Positions 1-7,340 of a DNA stretch of 10,597 bases are shown here, one piece after another. The number at the start of each line of letters is the position of its first letter. The stretch's first letter is position 1. The position numbers and the translations under genes are program-made. The notes under the pieces were generated by a model. It did not search any database. It was not told the DNA's origin and saw only the letters and a program-made list of their open reading frames with translations. This stretch comes from Lysobacterales bacterium (lineage in GTDB: Bacteria; Pseudomonadota; Gammaproteobacteria; Xanthomonadales; Xanthomonadaceae): the NCBI GenBank assembly GCA_020442545.1, contig JAGRJX010000307.1:1-10597 (forward strand), written 5' to 3'.

Positions 1-674
1 TCGCCCTGTTCGACGTCAACGACGACAAGTCCGCCGAAGCACTTGCGGAACTGGGCGACAACGCCTGCTACTTCCGCACCGACGTCTCCGACGAAGCCAC
101 GGTGTCTGCCAACATCAAGGCCGCGGCTGAAAAGCTGGGTGGCCTCAATGCCGCCATCAACTGCGCCGGCATCCTCGGCGCTGGCCGCGTGCTGGGCCGC
201 GAGGGGCCGATGCCGCTGTCGCGTTTCGAGACCACGGTAAAGGTCAACCTGATCGGCAGCTTCAACGTCGCCAAGGCCGCTGCCGAGCACATGCAGGGCA
301 ACGAACCCGGCGAGGACGGCGAGCGCGGCGTGATCATCAACACCGCGTCGATTGCCGCCTTCGAAGGCCAGATCGGACAGGCCGCCTATTCCGCCTCCAA
401 GGGTGGCGTCGTGGGCATGACCCTGCCGATGGCGCGCGAGTTCGCCCGCATCGGCGTGCGCGTGATGACCGTGGCGCCGGGCGTGTTCCACACCCCGATG
501 GTCGACGGCATGCCGGAACAGGTCTACGCATCGCTGTGCGCCCAGGTGCCCTACCCGTCGCGCCTTGGGACGCCGCAGGAATTCGCCGACACCGTCGCCT
601 TCATCCTCGGCAATCGCTACCTCAACGGCACCGTGATCCGCGTGGATGGCGCCATTCGTCTTGAACCGAAATGA
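1..674 (+). CDS. Short-chain dehydrogenase/reductase, 3-hydroxyacyl-CoA dehydrogenase (HSD10)-like, 5' truncated
   Basis: This is the C-terminal part of an NAD(P)-dependent short-chain dehydrogenase. The gene enters from the left edge, reading in frame from base 3, so the Rossmann TGxxxGxG motif lies outside the window. Visible family marks are the D-V acidic motif near 81-86, the N-x-A-G motif (159-170), and a catalytic tetrad of Asn (246-248), Ser (348-350), Tyr (387-389) and Lys (399-401) in a YSASK context. The C-terminal part, with VPYPSRLG and the ending NGTVIRVDGAIRL, closely resembles type II 3-hydroxyacyl-CoA dehydrogenase (HSD17B10) as I remember it. That family oxidises 3-hydroxyacyl-CoA or 2-methyl-3-hydroxybutyryl-CoA in fatty acid or isoleucine breakdown in the cytoplasm. 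A FabG-like or other SDR role cannot be excluded without the N-terminus. The stop lies 34 bases before efpL on the same strand, so co-transcription is possible. An in-frame GTG at 102 is internal and not the true start. Confidence 0.88.
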   Translation, partial: ALFDVNDDKSAEALAELGDNACYFRTDVSDEATVSANIKAAAEKLGGLNAAINCAGILGAGRVLGREGPMPLSRFETTVKVNLIGSFNVAKAAAEHMQGNEPGEDGERGVIINTASIAAFEGQIGQAAYSASKGGVVGMTLPMAREFARIGVRVMTVAPGVFHTPMVDGMPEQVYASLCAQVPYPSRLGTPQEFADTVAFILGNRYLNGTVIRVDGAIRLEPK

Positions 675-708
675 CCGTGCACCGCGACCATTCACAAAGG
701 ACAAACTC

Positions 709-1272
709 ATGCGAGCAGCAGAAGTAAAGCGTGGCAACGTCATCGAGCACGATGGTCGCGTGTGGCAGGTCCGCGGCGTCGAACGCAGCGCGGCGCAGGG
801 TCGTGGCGGAAACGTCACTTTCCGCTTCACCCTCTACAGCGTACCGGGCGGTCAGAAGTTCGACCTGAGCCTGCGCAGCGACGACGACGTCCGCGAAGTC
901 GAACTGCTGCGCCGCGCGGCGAACTTCTCCTACATGGACGGCGATGCCTTCGTGTTCATGGACAACGAGGACTTCACGCCGTATACGCTGGATGCGGCCG
1001 CTCTTGGTGACGATGCCGACTTCGTGGTGGAAGGTGTCGACGGCTACTTCGTGCAGATCATCGATGACACCGCGGTCGGCCTGCAGATCCCGCAGAGCGT
1101 CACGCTGGAAGTGGTGGAAACCGCACCGGAAATGAAGGGTGCCACGGCTACCAAGCGCGCCAAGCCGGCCAAGCTGGCCAACGGCATCGAAGTGCTGGTG
1201 CCGGAATACATCGGCAACGGCGAAAAGATCATCATCAATACCGCGAGCCGCGAGTTCTCCGGCCGCGCCTGA
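709..1272 (+). CDS. efpL: Elongation factor P-like protein EfpL (YeiP)
   Basis: This 187-residue EF-P paralogue is close in length to E. coli YeiP/EfpL (about 190). EF-P family proteins bind between the ribosomal P and E sites and relieve stalling at proline-rich stretches. The fold reads as an N-terminal KOW-like domain (about 1-65, with VKRGNVIEHDGRVWQV) followed by two OB domains. The domain I loop reads S-A-A-Q-G-R-G-G around residues 27-34. Canonical EF-P carries a modified Lys or Arg at this tip; EfpL proteins carry an unmodified Arg, and R32 here matches that position. The C-terminal part contains IPQSVTLEVVET, typical of domain II/III, and ends with the conserved GEKIIINTASREFSGRA type of tail. 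The ATG at 709 is chosen because AAAGGA (696-701) precedes it by 7 bases; the frame is open further upstream only into the SDR gene. The next gene, a Nudix hydrolase, converges with a 20-base gap. The YeiP/EfpL branch is preferred over EF-P proper from the loop and tail. Confidence 0.92.
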   Translation: MRAAEVKRGNVIEHDGRVWQVRGVERSAAQGRGGNVTFRFTLYSVPGGQKFDLSLRSDDDVREVELLRRAANFSYMDGDAFVFMDNEDFTPYTLDAAALGDDADFVVEGVDGYFVQIIDDTAVGLQIPQSVTLEVVETAPEMKGATATKRAKPAKLANGIEVLVPEYIGNGEKIIINTASREFSGRA

Positions 1273-1292
1273 CGCACGATCCGCCCCTGACG

Positions 1293-1877
1293 CTATCCCG
1301 ACGGCGGCTGTCGTGCCAGCCACTTGCTAGCCATGCGCCGGATACCCGACTCGGTCTCCTGCGCCTCAAGCAGACCGGCAATGTCGCGCCAGGCGAGGTC
1401 GTGCGACTCATCGCTGACCACAAACGCCTCGCTTCCGGTGGCGCGGATGACGAAGCGCAGGTCGTAGTGCCAGTGCGCGGCTTCGCTGCCATGGGCGGGA
1501 ATGCGGTGGCGGTCGATGTCGAACAATGCCGGCTCGACTCGCAGATCGCTCAGCCCGGATTCTTCCTCGGCCTCACGCAGGGCCGCGCGCTGGGCGTGGC
1601 GATCACCATCGCAATGCCCGCCCAGCTGCAGCCAGCGCTCGAGTTTTCGGTGATGCGTCATCAACAGGCGCTGCCCGTCGCCTGAAACCAGCCAGCAGGA
1701 CGCGGTGAAGTGGCCCGGTGCATGGCTGCGCTCGAACACCGTCCCGGCGCTGGCCAGAAAATCGCGGAACAGCGAAACCTCGGCCATCTCAGCGGGATGG
1801 CGCTCAACATAGTCAGCAAGCAGCCTCGCCAGCCGCGTCTCTTCAGCCAGCAGTTTTCCGGAAGCAGAGGATTCCAA
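1293..1877 (-). CDS. NUDIX hydrolase
   Basis: This is a 194-residue Nudix hydrolase. The family cleaves nucleoside diphosphates linked to another moiety, using Mg2+ or Mn2+ held by the Nudix box. The box spans residues 87-109 (GHCDGD through REAEEESGL), with the metal-binding R-E-x-x-E-E core at 101-106. The usual Glu at box position 7 is Arg here (R93); the GGHxDGD type of box in this subgroup often departs from consensus there, as I remember it. An extra helical N-terminus of about 50 residues precedes the domain. The substrate cannot be named from sequence. The start is a TTG at 1877: an in-frame TGA lies 18 bases upstream of it, AGGA sits 9 bases before it, and the next Met (residue 31) would remove part of the N-terminal region. 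It is convergent with efpL and divergent from the nhaC-like gene. Confidence 0.88.
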   Translation of the reverse strand: MESSASGKLLAEETRLARLLADYVERHPAEMAEVSLFRDFLASAGTVFERSHAPGHFTASCWLVSGDGQRLLMTHHRKLERWLQLGGHCDGDRHAQRAALREAEEESGLSDLRVEPALFDIDRHRIPAHGSEAAHWHYDLRFVIRATGSEAFVVSDESHDLAWRDIAGLLEAQETESGIRRMASKWLARQPPSG

Positions 1878-1922
1878 AGCACTTTTTCCTGATCGTCATC
1901 GGCTGGCAGGCCGGCGTGGCAG

Positions 1923-1938
1923 GGCATGATCGCATGCC
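1923..1938. promoter_or_regulatory. Perfect palindrome, candidate operator
   Basis: GGCATG and CATGCC flank the 4-base centre ATCG, a perfect 6-base inverted repeat. It lies between the divergent Nudix and NhaC-family genes, about 31 bases upstream of a TACACT hexamer. Its size and position suit a dimeric repressor or activator site for either gene. This is an inference; no regulator gene is nearby. Confidence 0.3.
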
Positions 1939-1969
1939 GTCGCGGCTCGCATCACCGGCGGCACGCAGG

Positions 1970-1975
1970 TACACT
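1970..1975 (+). promoter_or_regulatory. Possible -10 box for the nhaC-family gene
   Basis: TACACT matches the sigma-70 -10 consensus at four of six positions. No convincing -35 hexamer lies 16-18 bases upstream. If used, transcription would start near 1982, giving a leader of about 100 bases. That leader would contain a small perfect hairpin, CCGTC-GGCT-GACGG, at 1987-2000. The same TACACT hexamer appears just before mtnB. Weak evidence. Confidence 0.25.
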
Positions 1976-2083
1976 CGGGCGCTTGTCCGTCGGCTGACGG
2001 CGTACCCGGTCCTGGCTGGCAGGGCCGCAAGACGCTACTACCGCACCGGGCTGAAGATGCGCTTCGAACACCTCGGGGGATTC

Positions 2084-3565
2084 ATGCAGGACAGCACGAA
2101 CGGCTCACGCGCACCCAGCCTGATCCAGGCGCTGATGCCGCTGTTCTTCCTGATCGTCGGCCTTGCCTTGAGCGTGCATCTGTACGGTGAGAACTCGTCA
2201 TACGGTGCCAACCAGATTGTTCTCCTGCTGGCAGCCGGCATCGCCGGGCTTGTGGGCATACGCAACGGGCTGCGCTGGAGTGATATCGAGAATGCCTTCG
2301 TTCACGGTATTTCGGTGGCAACCGGCGCGATGTTCATCCTCTTTGCCGTCGGGGCACTGATCGGCAGCTGGATTCTCGCCGGCATCGTGCCAACGCTGAT
2401 CTATTACGGCACCGAGCTGCTCGCGCCGTCGTTCTTTTACCCGGCAGCCTGCGTAATCTGCGCCATCGTGGGACTGACTGTTGGCAGCTCCTGGACCGTC
2501 GCCGGCACGCTTGGCGTGGCGCTGATCGGCGTATCCCAGGGCTTGGGTCTGTCGCCGGCAATCACTGCGGGCGCCATCATCTCTGGTGCCTATTTCGGCG
2601 ACAAGATGTCGCCGCTTTCGGATACCACCAACCTCGCTCCCGCCACTGCGGGCAGCGATCTCTTTGAGCACATTCGGCACATGGCCTGGACCACGCTGCC
2701 GAGCCTGATACTAGCGCTGATCCTGTTCACCGTATTCAGCCTGGGGGCGGAGCCCAGCGGTGATGGCGGGAGCTTCGCGGAGCTCGACGAGGTGCTGACC
2801 ACCCAGTTCAACATTGGCCTGCATCTGCTGCTGCCGCTGCTGGTCGTATTCGTGCTGGCGCTGCGCAAGGTTCCGGCGCTGCCCACCATCACCGTCGGTG
2901 CCCTGCTCGGCGCCGTTTTCGCCGTGATCTTCCAGCCTGAGCAGACCATGCGCCTGGCCGGCAACCCCGAACTGTCCAGCGGCATGGCGCAGCTGGGCGG
3001 CGCCTGGCATGCGCTGTTCGACGGTTTCAGCGTGGAAACCGGCAACGAAGCCGTGGACAGCCTGCTCTCGCGTGGCGGCTTCAACTCCATGATCAATACC
3101 GTGGGCCTGATCATGTGCGCCATGGCCTTTGGCGCGGTGATGGAACGCACCGGCCTGCTGGAGCGACTGGCGCGCGCCGTGCTGTCTGCGGTCAAGAGTA
3201 CCGGTTCGCTGATCACGGCCACGCTGGCCACCGCCATTGGCTGCAACATCGTTGCCGCCGATCAGTACATGGCCATCGTGCTGCCGGGCCGCCTGTATCG
3301 CGCCGAGTTCCGCAAGCGCGGCCTGGCGCCGGTCAATCTCTCGCGCGCACTGGAAGACGCCGGCACCCTGACTTCGCCGCTGGTGCCCTGGAACACCTGT
3401 GGCGCCTACATGGCCGCCACGCTGGGCATTGCCACCAGCGCCTACCTGCCCTACGCATTCTTCAATCTGCTCAACCCGCTGATCGCGGCTGCCATGGCCT
3501 ACGCGGGTTTCCGCATCATCCGCCAGCAGCCGGCCGCCACGGAGGCTGAGGACGTCGCGCGCTAG
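2084..3565 (+). CDS. nhaC: NhaC-family Na+/H+ antiporter
   Basis: This 493-residue inner-membrane protein has many hydrophobic segments, a size typical of the NhaC family (about 450-500). The family exchanges Na+ for protons; some members (MleN-like) exchange malate and lactate instead, so the exact substrate is not certain. The strongest signature is GDKMSPLSDTTNLAPA at residues 172-187. A second conserved stretch near the C-terminus, LEDAGTLTSPLVPWNTCGAYMAATLG, is also characteristic of the family. The frame is open far upstream only because it runs opposite the Nudix gene. I chose ATG 2084, behind a GGGGGA (2075-2080) with a rather short 3-base gap; ATG 2057 is the alternative and would add nine residues (MRFEHLGGF). 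Either leaves the membrane domain complete. A sodium-coupled amino acid symporter follows after 102 bases with no terminator between them. Confidence 0.9.
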   Translation: MQDSTNGSRAPSLIQALMPLFFLIVGLALSVHLYGENSSYGANQIVLLLAAGIAGLVGIRNGLRWSDIENAFVHGISVATGAMFILFAVGALIGSWILAGIVPTLIYYGTELLAPSFFYPAACVICAIVGLTVGSSWTVAGTLGVALIGVSQGLGLSPAITAGAIISGAYFGDKMSPLSDTTNLAPATAGSDLFEHIRHMAWTTLPSLILALILFTVFSLGAEPSGDGGSFAELDEVLTTQFNIGLHLLLPLLVVFVLALRKVPALPTITVGALLGAVFAVIFQPEQTMRLAGNPELSSGMAQLGGAWHALFDGFSVETGNEAVDSLLSRGGFNSMINTVGLIMCAMAFGAVMERTGLLERLARAVLSAVKSTGSLITATLATAIGCNIVAADQYMAIVLPGRLYRAEFRKRGLAPVNLSRALEDAGTLTSPLVPWNTCGAYMAATLGIATSAYLPYAFFNLLNPLIAAAMAYAGFRIIRQQPAATEAEDVAR

Positions 3566-3632
3566 GACGCGCAAGTCTTGTATGCCCCGGATCACCTACG
3601 CTACCCGCATCCCGTTCGACATCGAAAACCGG

Positions 3633-3658
3633 CAGGCGCCAGCCTGTTTGAAGGAGGA
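3633..3658 (+). promoter_or_regulatory. Strong ribosome binding site with a small upstream hairpin
   Basis: AAGGAGG (3651-3657) precedes the ATG at 3668 by 10 bases and fixes the start of the symporter gene. Just upstream, CAGGC-GCCA-GCCTG (3633-3646) can form a 5-base-pair hairpin followed by TTT. It is too weak to call a terminator, but it could modulate read-through from the nhaC-family gene. Confidence 0.5.
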
Positions 3659-3667
3659 AGCAGCACC

Positions 3668-5218
3668 ATGAAATCAAGGCTCCAGCCGCTACTGACGGCC
3701 CTGCTCGCCCTGCTGGTAGCTCCTGCAGTTCGCGCCGCACCCGCCAGCGGAATCGATCAAGCAATCCAGAACTACGTGCAGCCCGTGCTCGAGCCCATCG
3801 TGGATACGGTGTTCTACTCGATCAGCTTCGGGCCGAACACCAGTCTTCCGCTCGTGGTCGTCTGGCTGGTGGTTGCCTCGATTCTCTTGACGCTGTACTT
3901 CGGCTTTATCAACGTCCGCGGCATCAAACAGGGCGCAAAGCTGATTCGCGGCGACTACTCCGATCCGAACGACACCGGCGAGGTCAGCCACTTCCAGGCG
4001 CTGGCCACCGCGCTGTCCGGCACGGTCGGCCTCGGCAACATCGCCGGCGTCGCCGTCGCCATATCGGTTGGCGGCCCCGGCGCAACCTTCTGGATGATCG
4101 TCGCAGGCCTTTTTGGCATGTCAACCAAGTTCTGCGAATGCACGCTAGGCGTGCGCTATCGACGCGAAAACGCCAACGGTAGTATCTCCGGTGGTCCGAT
4201 GTACTACCTGCGTGACGGCATTGCCTCGGCGCACCCCGGACTGAAGGGCGTTGGGAAATTTCTAGCGGTGCTGTTTGCCATCTGCGCCATTGGCGGTTCA
4301 CTAGGCGGTGGCAACATGTTCCAGGCCAACCAGGTATTCCAGCAGATGGTCAACGTCACCGGAGGCGAAACAGGGATACTTGCGGGCCGCGGCTGGCTGT
4401 TCGGTCTCGCCATGGCTGTACTGGTTGCATTCGTGATCATCGGCGGCATCCAGTCCATCGCAAAGGTCACCAGCAAGCTGGTGCCATTCATGGCAATCAT
4501 CTACCTGGTCGCCGGCATGGCGGTCATCCTGATCCACCTGGATCATGTGCCAGCCGCCTTTGCAGAAATCTTGAGCGGTGCGTTCAGTCCCGATGCCGCG
4601 TTCGGCGGGTTCATCGGCGTCCTGATCTGGGGCTTCCAACGTGCCGCATTCTCCAACGAGGCGGGCATCGGCTCAGCCGCGATTGCACACTCGGCGGTCA
4701 AGACCAAAGAGCCGATTACCGAAGGCCTGGTCGCCCTGTGGGAGCCGTTCATCGATACGGTAGTCATCTGCACAATGACGGCGCTCGTGATCGTCATCTC
4801 CGAGAGCTATCTACCCTACGTCGGGCTCAGCAGCAGCGAGATCCAGGGCGTGGAAGTGACCTCAGCCGCCTACGCTGGGGTGATCAGTTGGTTCCCAGTG
4901 GTACTCGCACTGGCTGTGGCGCTATTCGGGTTTTCCACCATGCTGGCCTGGTCGTACTACGGCGAGAAGGCTGCCTGCTTTCTGTTCGGCAACTCAAAAG
5001 CGGTGAGCCTTGGCTACAAACTGGTGTTCTGCTTGTTTGTGGTCATCGGGTCGGCAGTAAACCTTGGCATCGTCCTGACGTTTTCCGACGCCATGATCTT
5101 TGCCATGTCGATTCCCAATGTGGTGGGCCTGTATCTGCTAGCGCCCGTGGTAAAGCGCGAGCTGCAAAGCTACTTCGCGCGGGTGAAGAGCGGCGAGATC
5201 AAGTCCTACCGGAACTGA
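3668..5218 (+). CDS. Alanine/glycine:cation symporter (AGCS family)
   Basis: This 516-residue polytopic inner-membrane transporter belongs to the AGCS (AlsT/DagA) family, which imports alanine or glycine with Na+ or H+. The family signature is clear at residues 119-143: GTVGLGNIAGVAVAISVGG followed by PGATFWM. Other hallmarks are the KFCECTLGVRYR stretch, SGGPMYYL, and the SNEAGIGSAAIAHSAVKTKEP region with its conserved Asn and Glu. Residues 1-23 look like a cleavable signal peptide (basic start, a Leu/Ala-rich core, then VRA-AP), preceding the first conserved amphipathic segment GIDQAIQNYV. Such a leader is, as I recall, common in gammaproteobacterial members. The ATG is set by the strong AAGGAGG. 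The gene follows the NhaC-family antiporter and ends 21 bases before a strong terminator, so the pair is probably one unit. Alanine versus glycine preference cannot be told from sequence. Confidence 0.93.
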   Translation: MKSRLQPLLTALLALLVAPAVRAAPASGIDQAIQNYVQPVLEPIVDTVFYSISFGPNTSLPLVVVWLVVASILLTLYFGFINVRGIKQGAKLIRGDYSDPNDTGEVSHFQALATALSGTVGLGNIAGVAVAISVGGPGATFWMIVAGLFGMSTKFCECTLGVRYRRENANGSISGGPMYYLRDGIASAHPGLKGVGKFLAVLFAICAIGGSLGGGNMFQANQVFQQMVNVTGGETGILAGRGWLFGLAMAVLVAFVIIGGIQSIAKVTSKLVPFMAIIYLVAGMAVILIHLDHVPAAFAEILSGAFSPDAAFGGFIGVLIWGFQRAAFSNEAGIGSAAIAHSAVKTKEPITEGLVALWEPFIDTVVICTMTALVIVISESYLPYVGLSSSEIQGVEVTSAAYAGVISWFPVVLALAVALFGFSTMLAWSYYGEKAACFLFGNSKAVSLGYKLVFCLFVVIGSAVNLGIVLTFSDAMIFAMSIPNVVGLYLLAPVVKRELQSYFARVKSGEIKSYRN

Positions 5219-5239
5219 CCGATCCATCGCGCGCAAGAC

Positions 5240-5273
5240 AAAGCCCGGTCACGAGCGCGTGGCCGGGCTTTTT
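5240..5273 (+). terminator. Rho-independent terminator after the symporter gene
   Basis: The arms 5240-5253 and 5258-5271 form a 14-base-pair stem with one G-T wobble and a 4-base AGCG loop. The 3' arm runs into TTTTT (5269-5273). It sits 21 bases after the symporter stop and 27 bases from the rmuC stop, so it separates two convergent genes. The reverse strand has only a short, interrupted T-run, so it should work best on the + strand and perhaps weakly for rmuC. Confidence 0.9.
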
Positions 5274-5300
5274 CGTGTGCCGCTGCTGCCGACCGGATGC

Positions 5301-6752
5301 TCAGCCGCCGTCTGGTACGGGTTCCTGCACCGCGTCCAGCCCGTCGTCATCGCCATCCTCTGACGTACTGCCCGGCAGGCGTTTGCGCGGCTCGACGCCC
5401 AGCTCGCGCAGCAGGTCGACCTGTCTTAGCAGGTTGCCGCGGCCGGTGCTGAGCTTGGCGTAGGCCGCGTCGTAGGCGCCCTGTGCCTGGCGCAGGTTCT
5501 TGTCGATGCCGTGCAGGTCCTCGACGAAGCCGGCGAACTTGTCGTAGAGCAGGCCGGCGCGTCCGGCGATGTCCTGCGCGTTGCGGTTCTGCTTCTCCAG
5601 CCGCCACAGGTTGGCGACGGTGCGCAGCGCCAGCAGCAGGTTGCTGGGCCCGACCAGGCTGACGTTGCCGCGCAGCGCCATGTCCTGCAGGTCATCGGCT
5701 TCGCGCAGCGCATCCAGCAGCGCCGGTTCCACCGGCACGAACATCAGCACGAAATCCGGGCTGCGCACGCCGGGAAGACGGCTGTAGTCGCGCGCGGCCA
5801 GTCCGCGGATGTGTGCGCGCAGCGAGTCCACGTGCTCGCGCATGGCCAGCGTTCGCTCCGCGTCGTCAGCGGCGTTGGCCGCGCGAATGTAAGCCGTCAG
5901 CGACACCTTGGCATCGATCACCAGATCGCGGTCTTCCGGCAAGTGCACGACCACATCCGGACGCCATAGCGCACCGTCCTCGTCGCGCAGGCTCTGCTGG
6001 GTTTCGAAGTCGCGGCCCGGCGTCAGGCCGGAGGCTTCAAGCACGCGCTCCAGCACCATCTCGCCCCAGTCGCCCTGGATCTTCTGCTGGCCGCGAAGCG
6101 CACGAGCCAGGCTCTCGGCCTCGTCACCCAGGCGGATGTTGAGTTCACGCAGTTGCTTCAATTCTTCCTTCAGCGAATGCTGCTGCAGACGCTCGTTGCC
6201 ATAGCTCTCGGCCACCTGCTTCTGGAAACCTTCGATGCGTTCACGCAGTGGGTTGAGCAGGCCACCAAGCTGCTCGAAGCTCTGCTGCTTGAGATTCCTG
6301 GCCTTCTCGTCGAGCAGGCGATTGGCGAGGTTTTCGAACTCCGGCTTGAGCTGCTCCTGCAAGCGTTGCAGCACCGCCAGCTTTTCATCGGCAGCACGCA
6401 AGCGCTCTTCGCTGCGCACGGTGGCATCGGTCAGCTGGCGCTGCAGGCCATCGGCATCGCTTCGTACCCGCGACAAGTCCGTTCGAAGCTGTGCGTTCTG
6501 GTCATCCAGCGTGGCAACGCGGCTCTGCAGCACCGCCTGTTCACGGAGGGCATCCTCGGCACGCTCACGCTGCGCGTCCGCGGCTTTTTCCGCTGCCGCC
6601 AAGGTGGCCTGCAGCTCGCGCCGCTGTGGCTCGATCTCCGCGGCGGCACGACGTCGCGCGCGCGGCAAAAGCCACAGCAGAAGGATCAGGCCCATCAGCG
6701 TGGCTCCGCCAATGCCGATCAGCAACGATAGCGGTTGGATGGATACAGACAA
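5301..6752 (-). CDS. rmuC: DNA recombination protein RmuC homologue
   Basis: This 483-residue protein has the full RmuC architecture. An N-terminal membrane anchor (about residues 8-29) is followed by a basic RARRR patch, a long coiled coil (about 35-145), and the RmuC domain (about 150-440). Within the domain, QGDWGEMVLERVLEASGL (226-243) and RPDVVVHLPEDRDLVIDAK (264-282) are conserved. The latter resembles a PD-(D/E)xK nuclease core, with D266, D280 and K282 as candidate active residues. The C-terminus is an acidic Asp/Gly/Glu tail. In E. coli, loss of RmuC changes the rate of inversion between short inverted repeats; its biochemical activity is not well established. The start is a TTG at 6752 with GGAG 6 bases before it; an in-frame stop lies a short way upstream, and the next Met (residue 20) would cut the anchor. 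That GGAG sits inside an inverted repeat. Confidence 0.93.
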   Translation of the reverse strand: MSVSIQPLSLLIGIGGATLMGLILLLWLLPRARRRAAAEIEPQRRELQATLAAAEKAADAQRERAEDALREQAVLQSRVATLDDQNAQLRTDLSRVRSDADGLQRQLTDATVRSEERLRAADEKLAVLQRLQEQLKPEFENLANRLLDEKARNLKQQSFEQLGGLLNPLRERIEGFQKQVAESYGNERLQQHSLKEELKQLRELNIRLGDEAESLARALRGQQKIQGDWGEMVLERVLEASGLTPGRDFETQQSLRDEDGALWRPDVVVHLPEDRDLVIDAKVSLTAYIRAANAADDAERTLAMREHVDSLRAHIRGLAARDYSRLPGVRSPDFVLMFVPVEPALLDALREADDLQDMALRGNVSLVGPSNLLLALRTVANLWRLEKQNRNAQDIAGRAGLLYDKFAGFVEDLHGIDKNLRQAQGAYDAAYAKLSTGRGNLLRQVDLLRELGVEPRKRLPGSTSEDGDDDGLDAVQEPVPDGG

Positions 6753-6754
6753 GA

Positions 6755-6800
6755 GCGGCTCCGCAGGATGACGACAATGATCGCCATTCTACGGAGCCGC
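6755..6800 (-). promoter_or_regulatory. Inverted repeat over the rmuC ribosome binding site
   Basis: GCGGCTCCG (6755-6763) and CGGAGCCGC (6792-6800) are perfect 9-base complements separated by 28 bases. In the rmuC mRNA the second arm contains the GGAG Shine-Dalgarno element and ends two bases before the TTG start. Pairing would therefore hide the ribosome binding site. It could instead be a DNA operator or part of the HiPIP 3' region. Function is inferred. Confidence 0.35.
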
Positions 6801-6861
6801 GTCTCGTTAGCCGAGATTTGTCCGCCGGCAGGAAGTCCAACGGAGGCTTTTCAACCGTGAA

Positions 6862-7197
6862 TCAGCCGGCCTTGGCAGCCCAGGAGGCGCACCAGCCCTT
6901 GCCGGCAACCGTATGGCCCGGAAACAGCTGGCAGGTGCCGCGCCCGTCACTGGTGGCGGCGTAGAACTGGCAGTTGGCGCAGTCCTGCTCGGCCTTGTGC
7001 TGCGGGTACTTGCTGGGGTCGACCGTGGCCGTGTCCTCGACATAGCCAAGCGCTGCCGCGGTCGGGTTGCTGCTGTCCAGCGGCGTCAGGTCCTGCGCGC
7101 TCGCACTGCGCACGGCAACGCCAGCCAGCGGCACGCTGACGGCGGCAACACCAAGAATCTGCAGGAAACGGCGACGGGAGGAATTCGATTGACTCAT
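6862..7197 (-). CDS. High-potential iron-sulfur protein (HiPIP), Tat-exported
   Basis: This 111-residue precursor is a small periplasmic electron carrier with one [4Fe-4S] cluster cycling between the 2+ and 3+ states. It usually delivers electrons to a photosynthetic reaction centre or a terminal oxidase. The N-terminus has a twin-arginine signal, S-R-R-R-F-L-Q (residues 7-13), a hydrophobic stretch, and a likely cleavage site after A-S-A (residue 34). The mature protein is about 77 residues. The four cluster ligands are Cys73, Cys76, Cys89 and Cys103, in the order C-x2-C, GTCQLFPG and GWCASW, as expected for the family. ATG 7197 is chosen over an in-frame TTG at 7209 because GGAG lies 6 bases before it. 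It sits behind the divergent mtnB promoter region; rmuC follows on the same strand after 109 bases. No heme or oxidase gene is nearby to name its partner. Confidence 0.95.
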   Translation of the reverse strand: MSQSNSSRRRFLQILGVAAVSVPLAGVAVRSASAQDLTPLDSSNPTAAALGYVEDTATVDPSKYPQHKAEQDCANCQFYAATSDGRGTCQLFPGHTVAGKGWCASWAAKAG

Positions 7198-7340
7198 GGT
7201 CTTCTCCAATGGCGGGAATTGCCGGAATCTGGTTCATTAGAAACTGCTTAACCATAGCGCTTTCAGACAACGCAGGTTTGATCGCGATCCATTCGCATTC
7301 CCGCCCTGCGCGGGGCTTTGCGCGATGTCTCGGTTGGCGT

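Noticed and set aside
622..1323. Antisense frame of 233 codons opposite efpL
   Set aside because: efpL is certain from motifs and its ribosome binding site; the antisense frame has no start signal or recognisable family.
1718..2083. Long N-terminal extension of the NhaC-family frame (up to 122 extra residues)
   Set aside because: It overlaps the Nudix gene on the other strand, is rich in Arg and Ala with no membrane or family features, and the transporter homology begins after 2084.
2711..3595. Antisense frame of 294 codons opposite the NhaC-family gene
   Set aside because: Its composition is the reverse complement of a membrane protein gene, rich in Gln, Arg, Gly and His with no domain pattern.
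6802..6816. TCTCG-TTAGC-CGAGA followed by TTTG as a terminator
   Set aside because: The stem is only five base pairs, the T-run is three bases, and no plus-strand gene ends nearby.
7198..7320. Promoter of the HiPIP gene on the minus strand
   Set aside because: A TCTAAT-like -10 can be found about 30 bases before the ATG, but no matching -35 at proper spacing, so no firm call.
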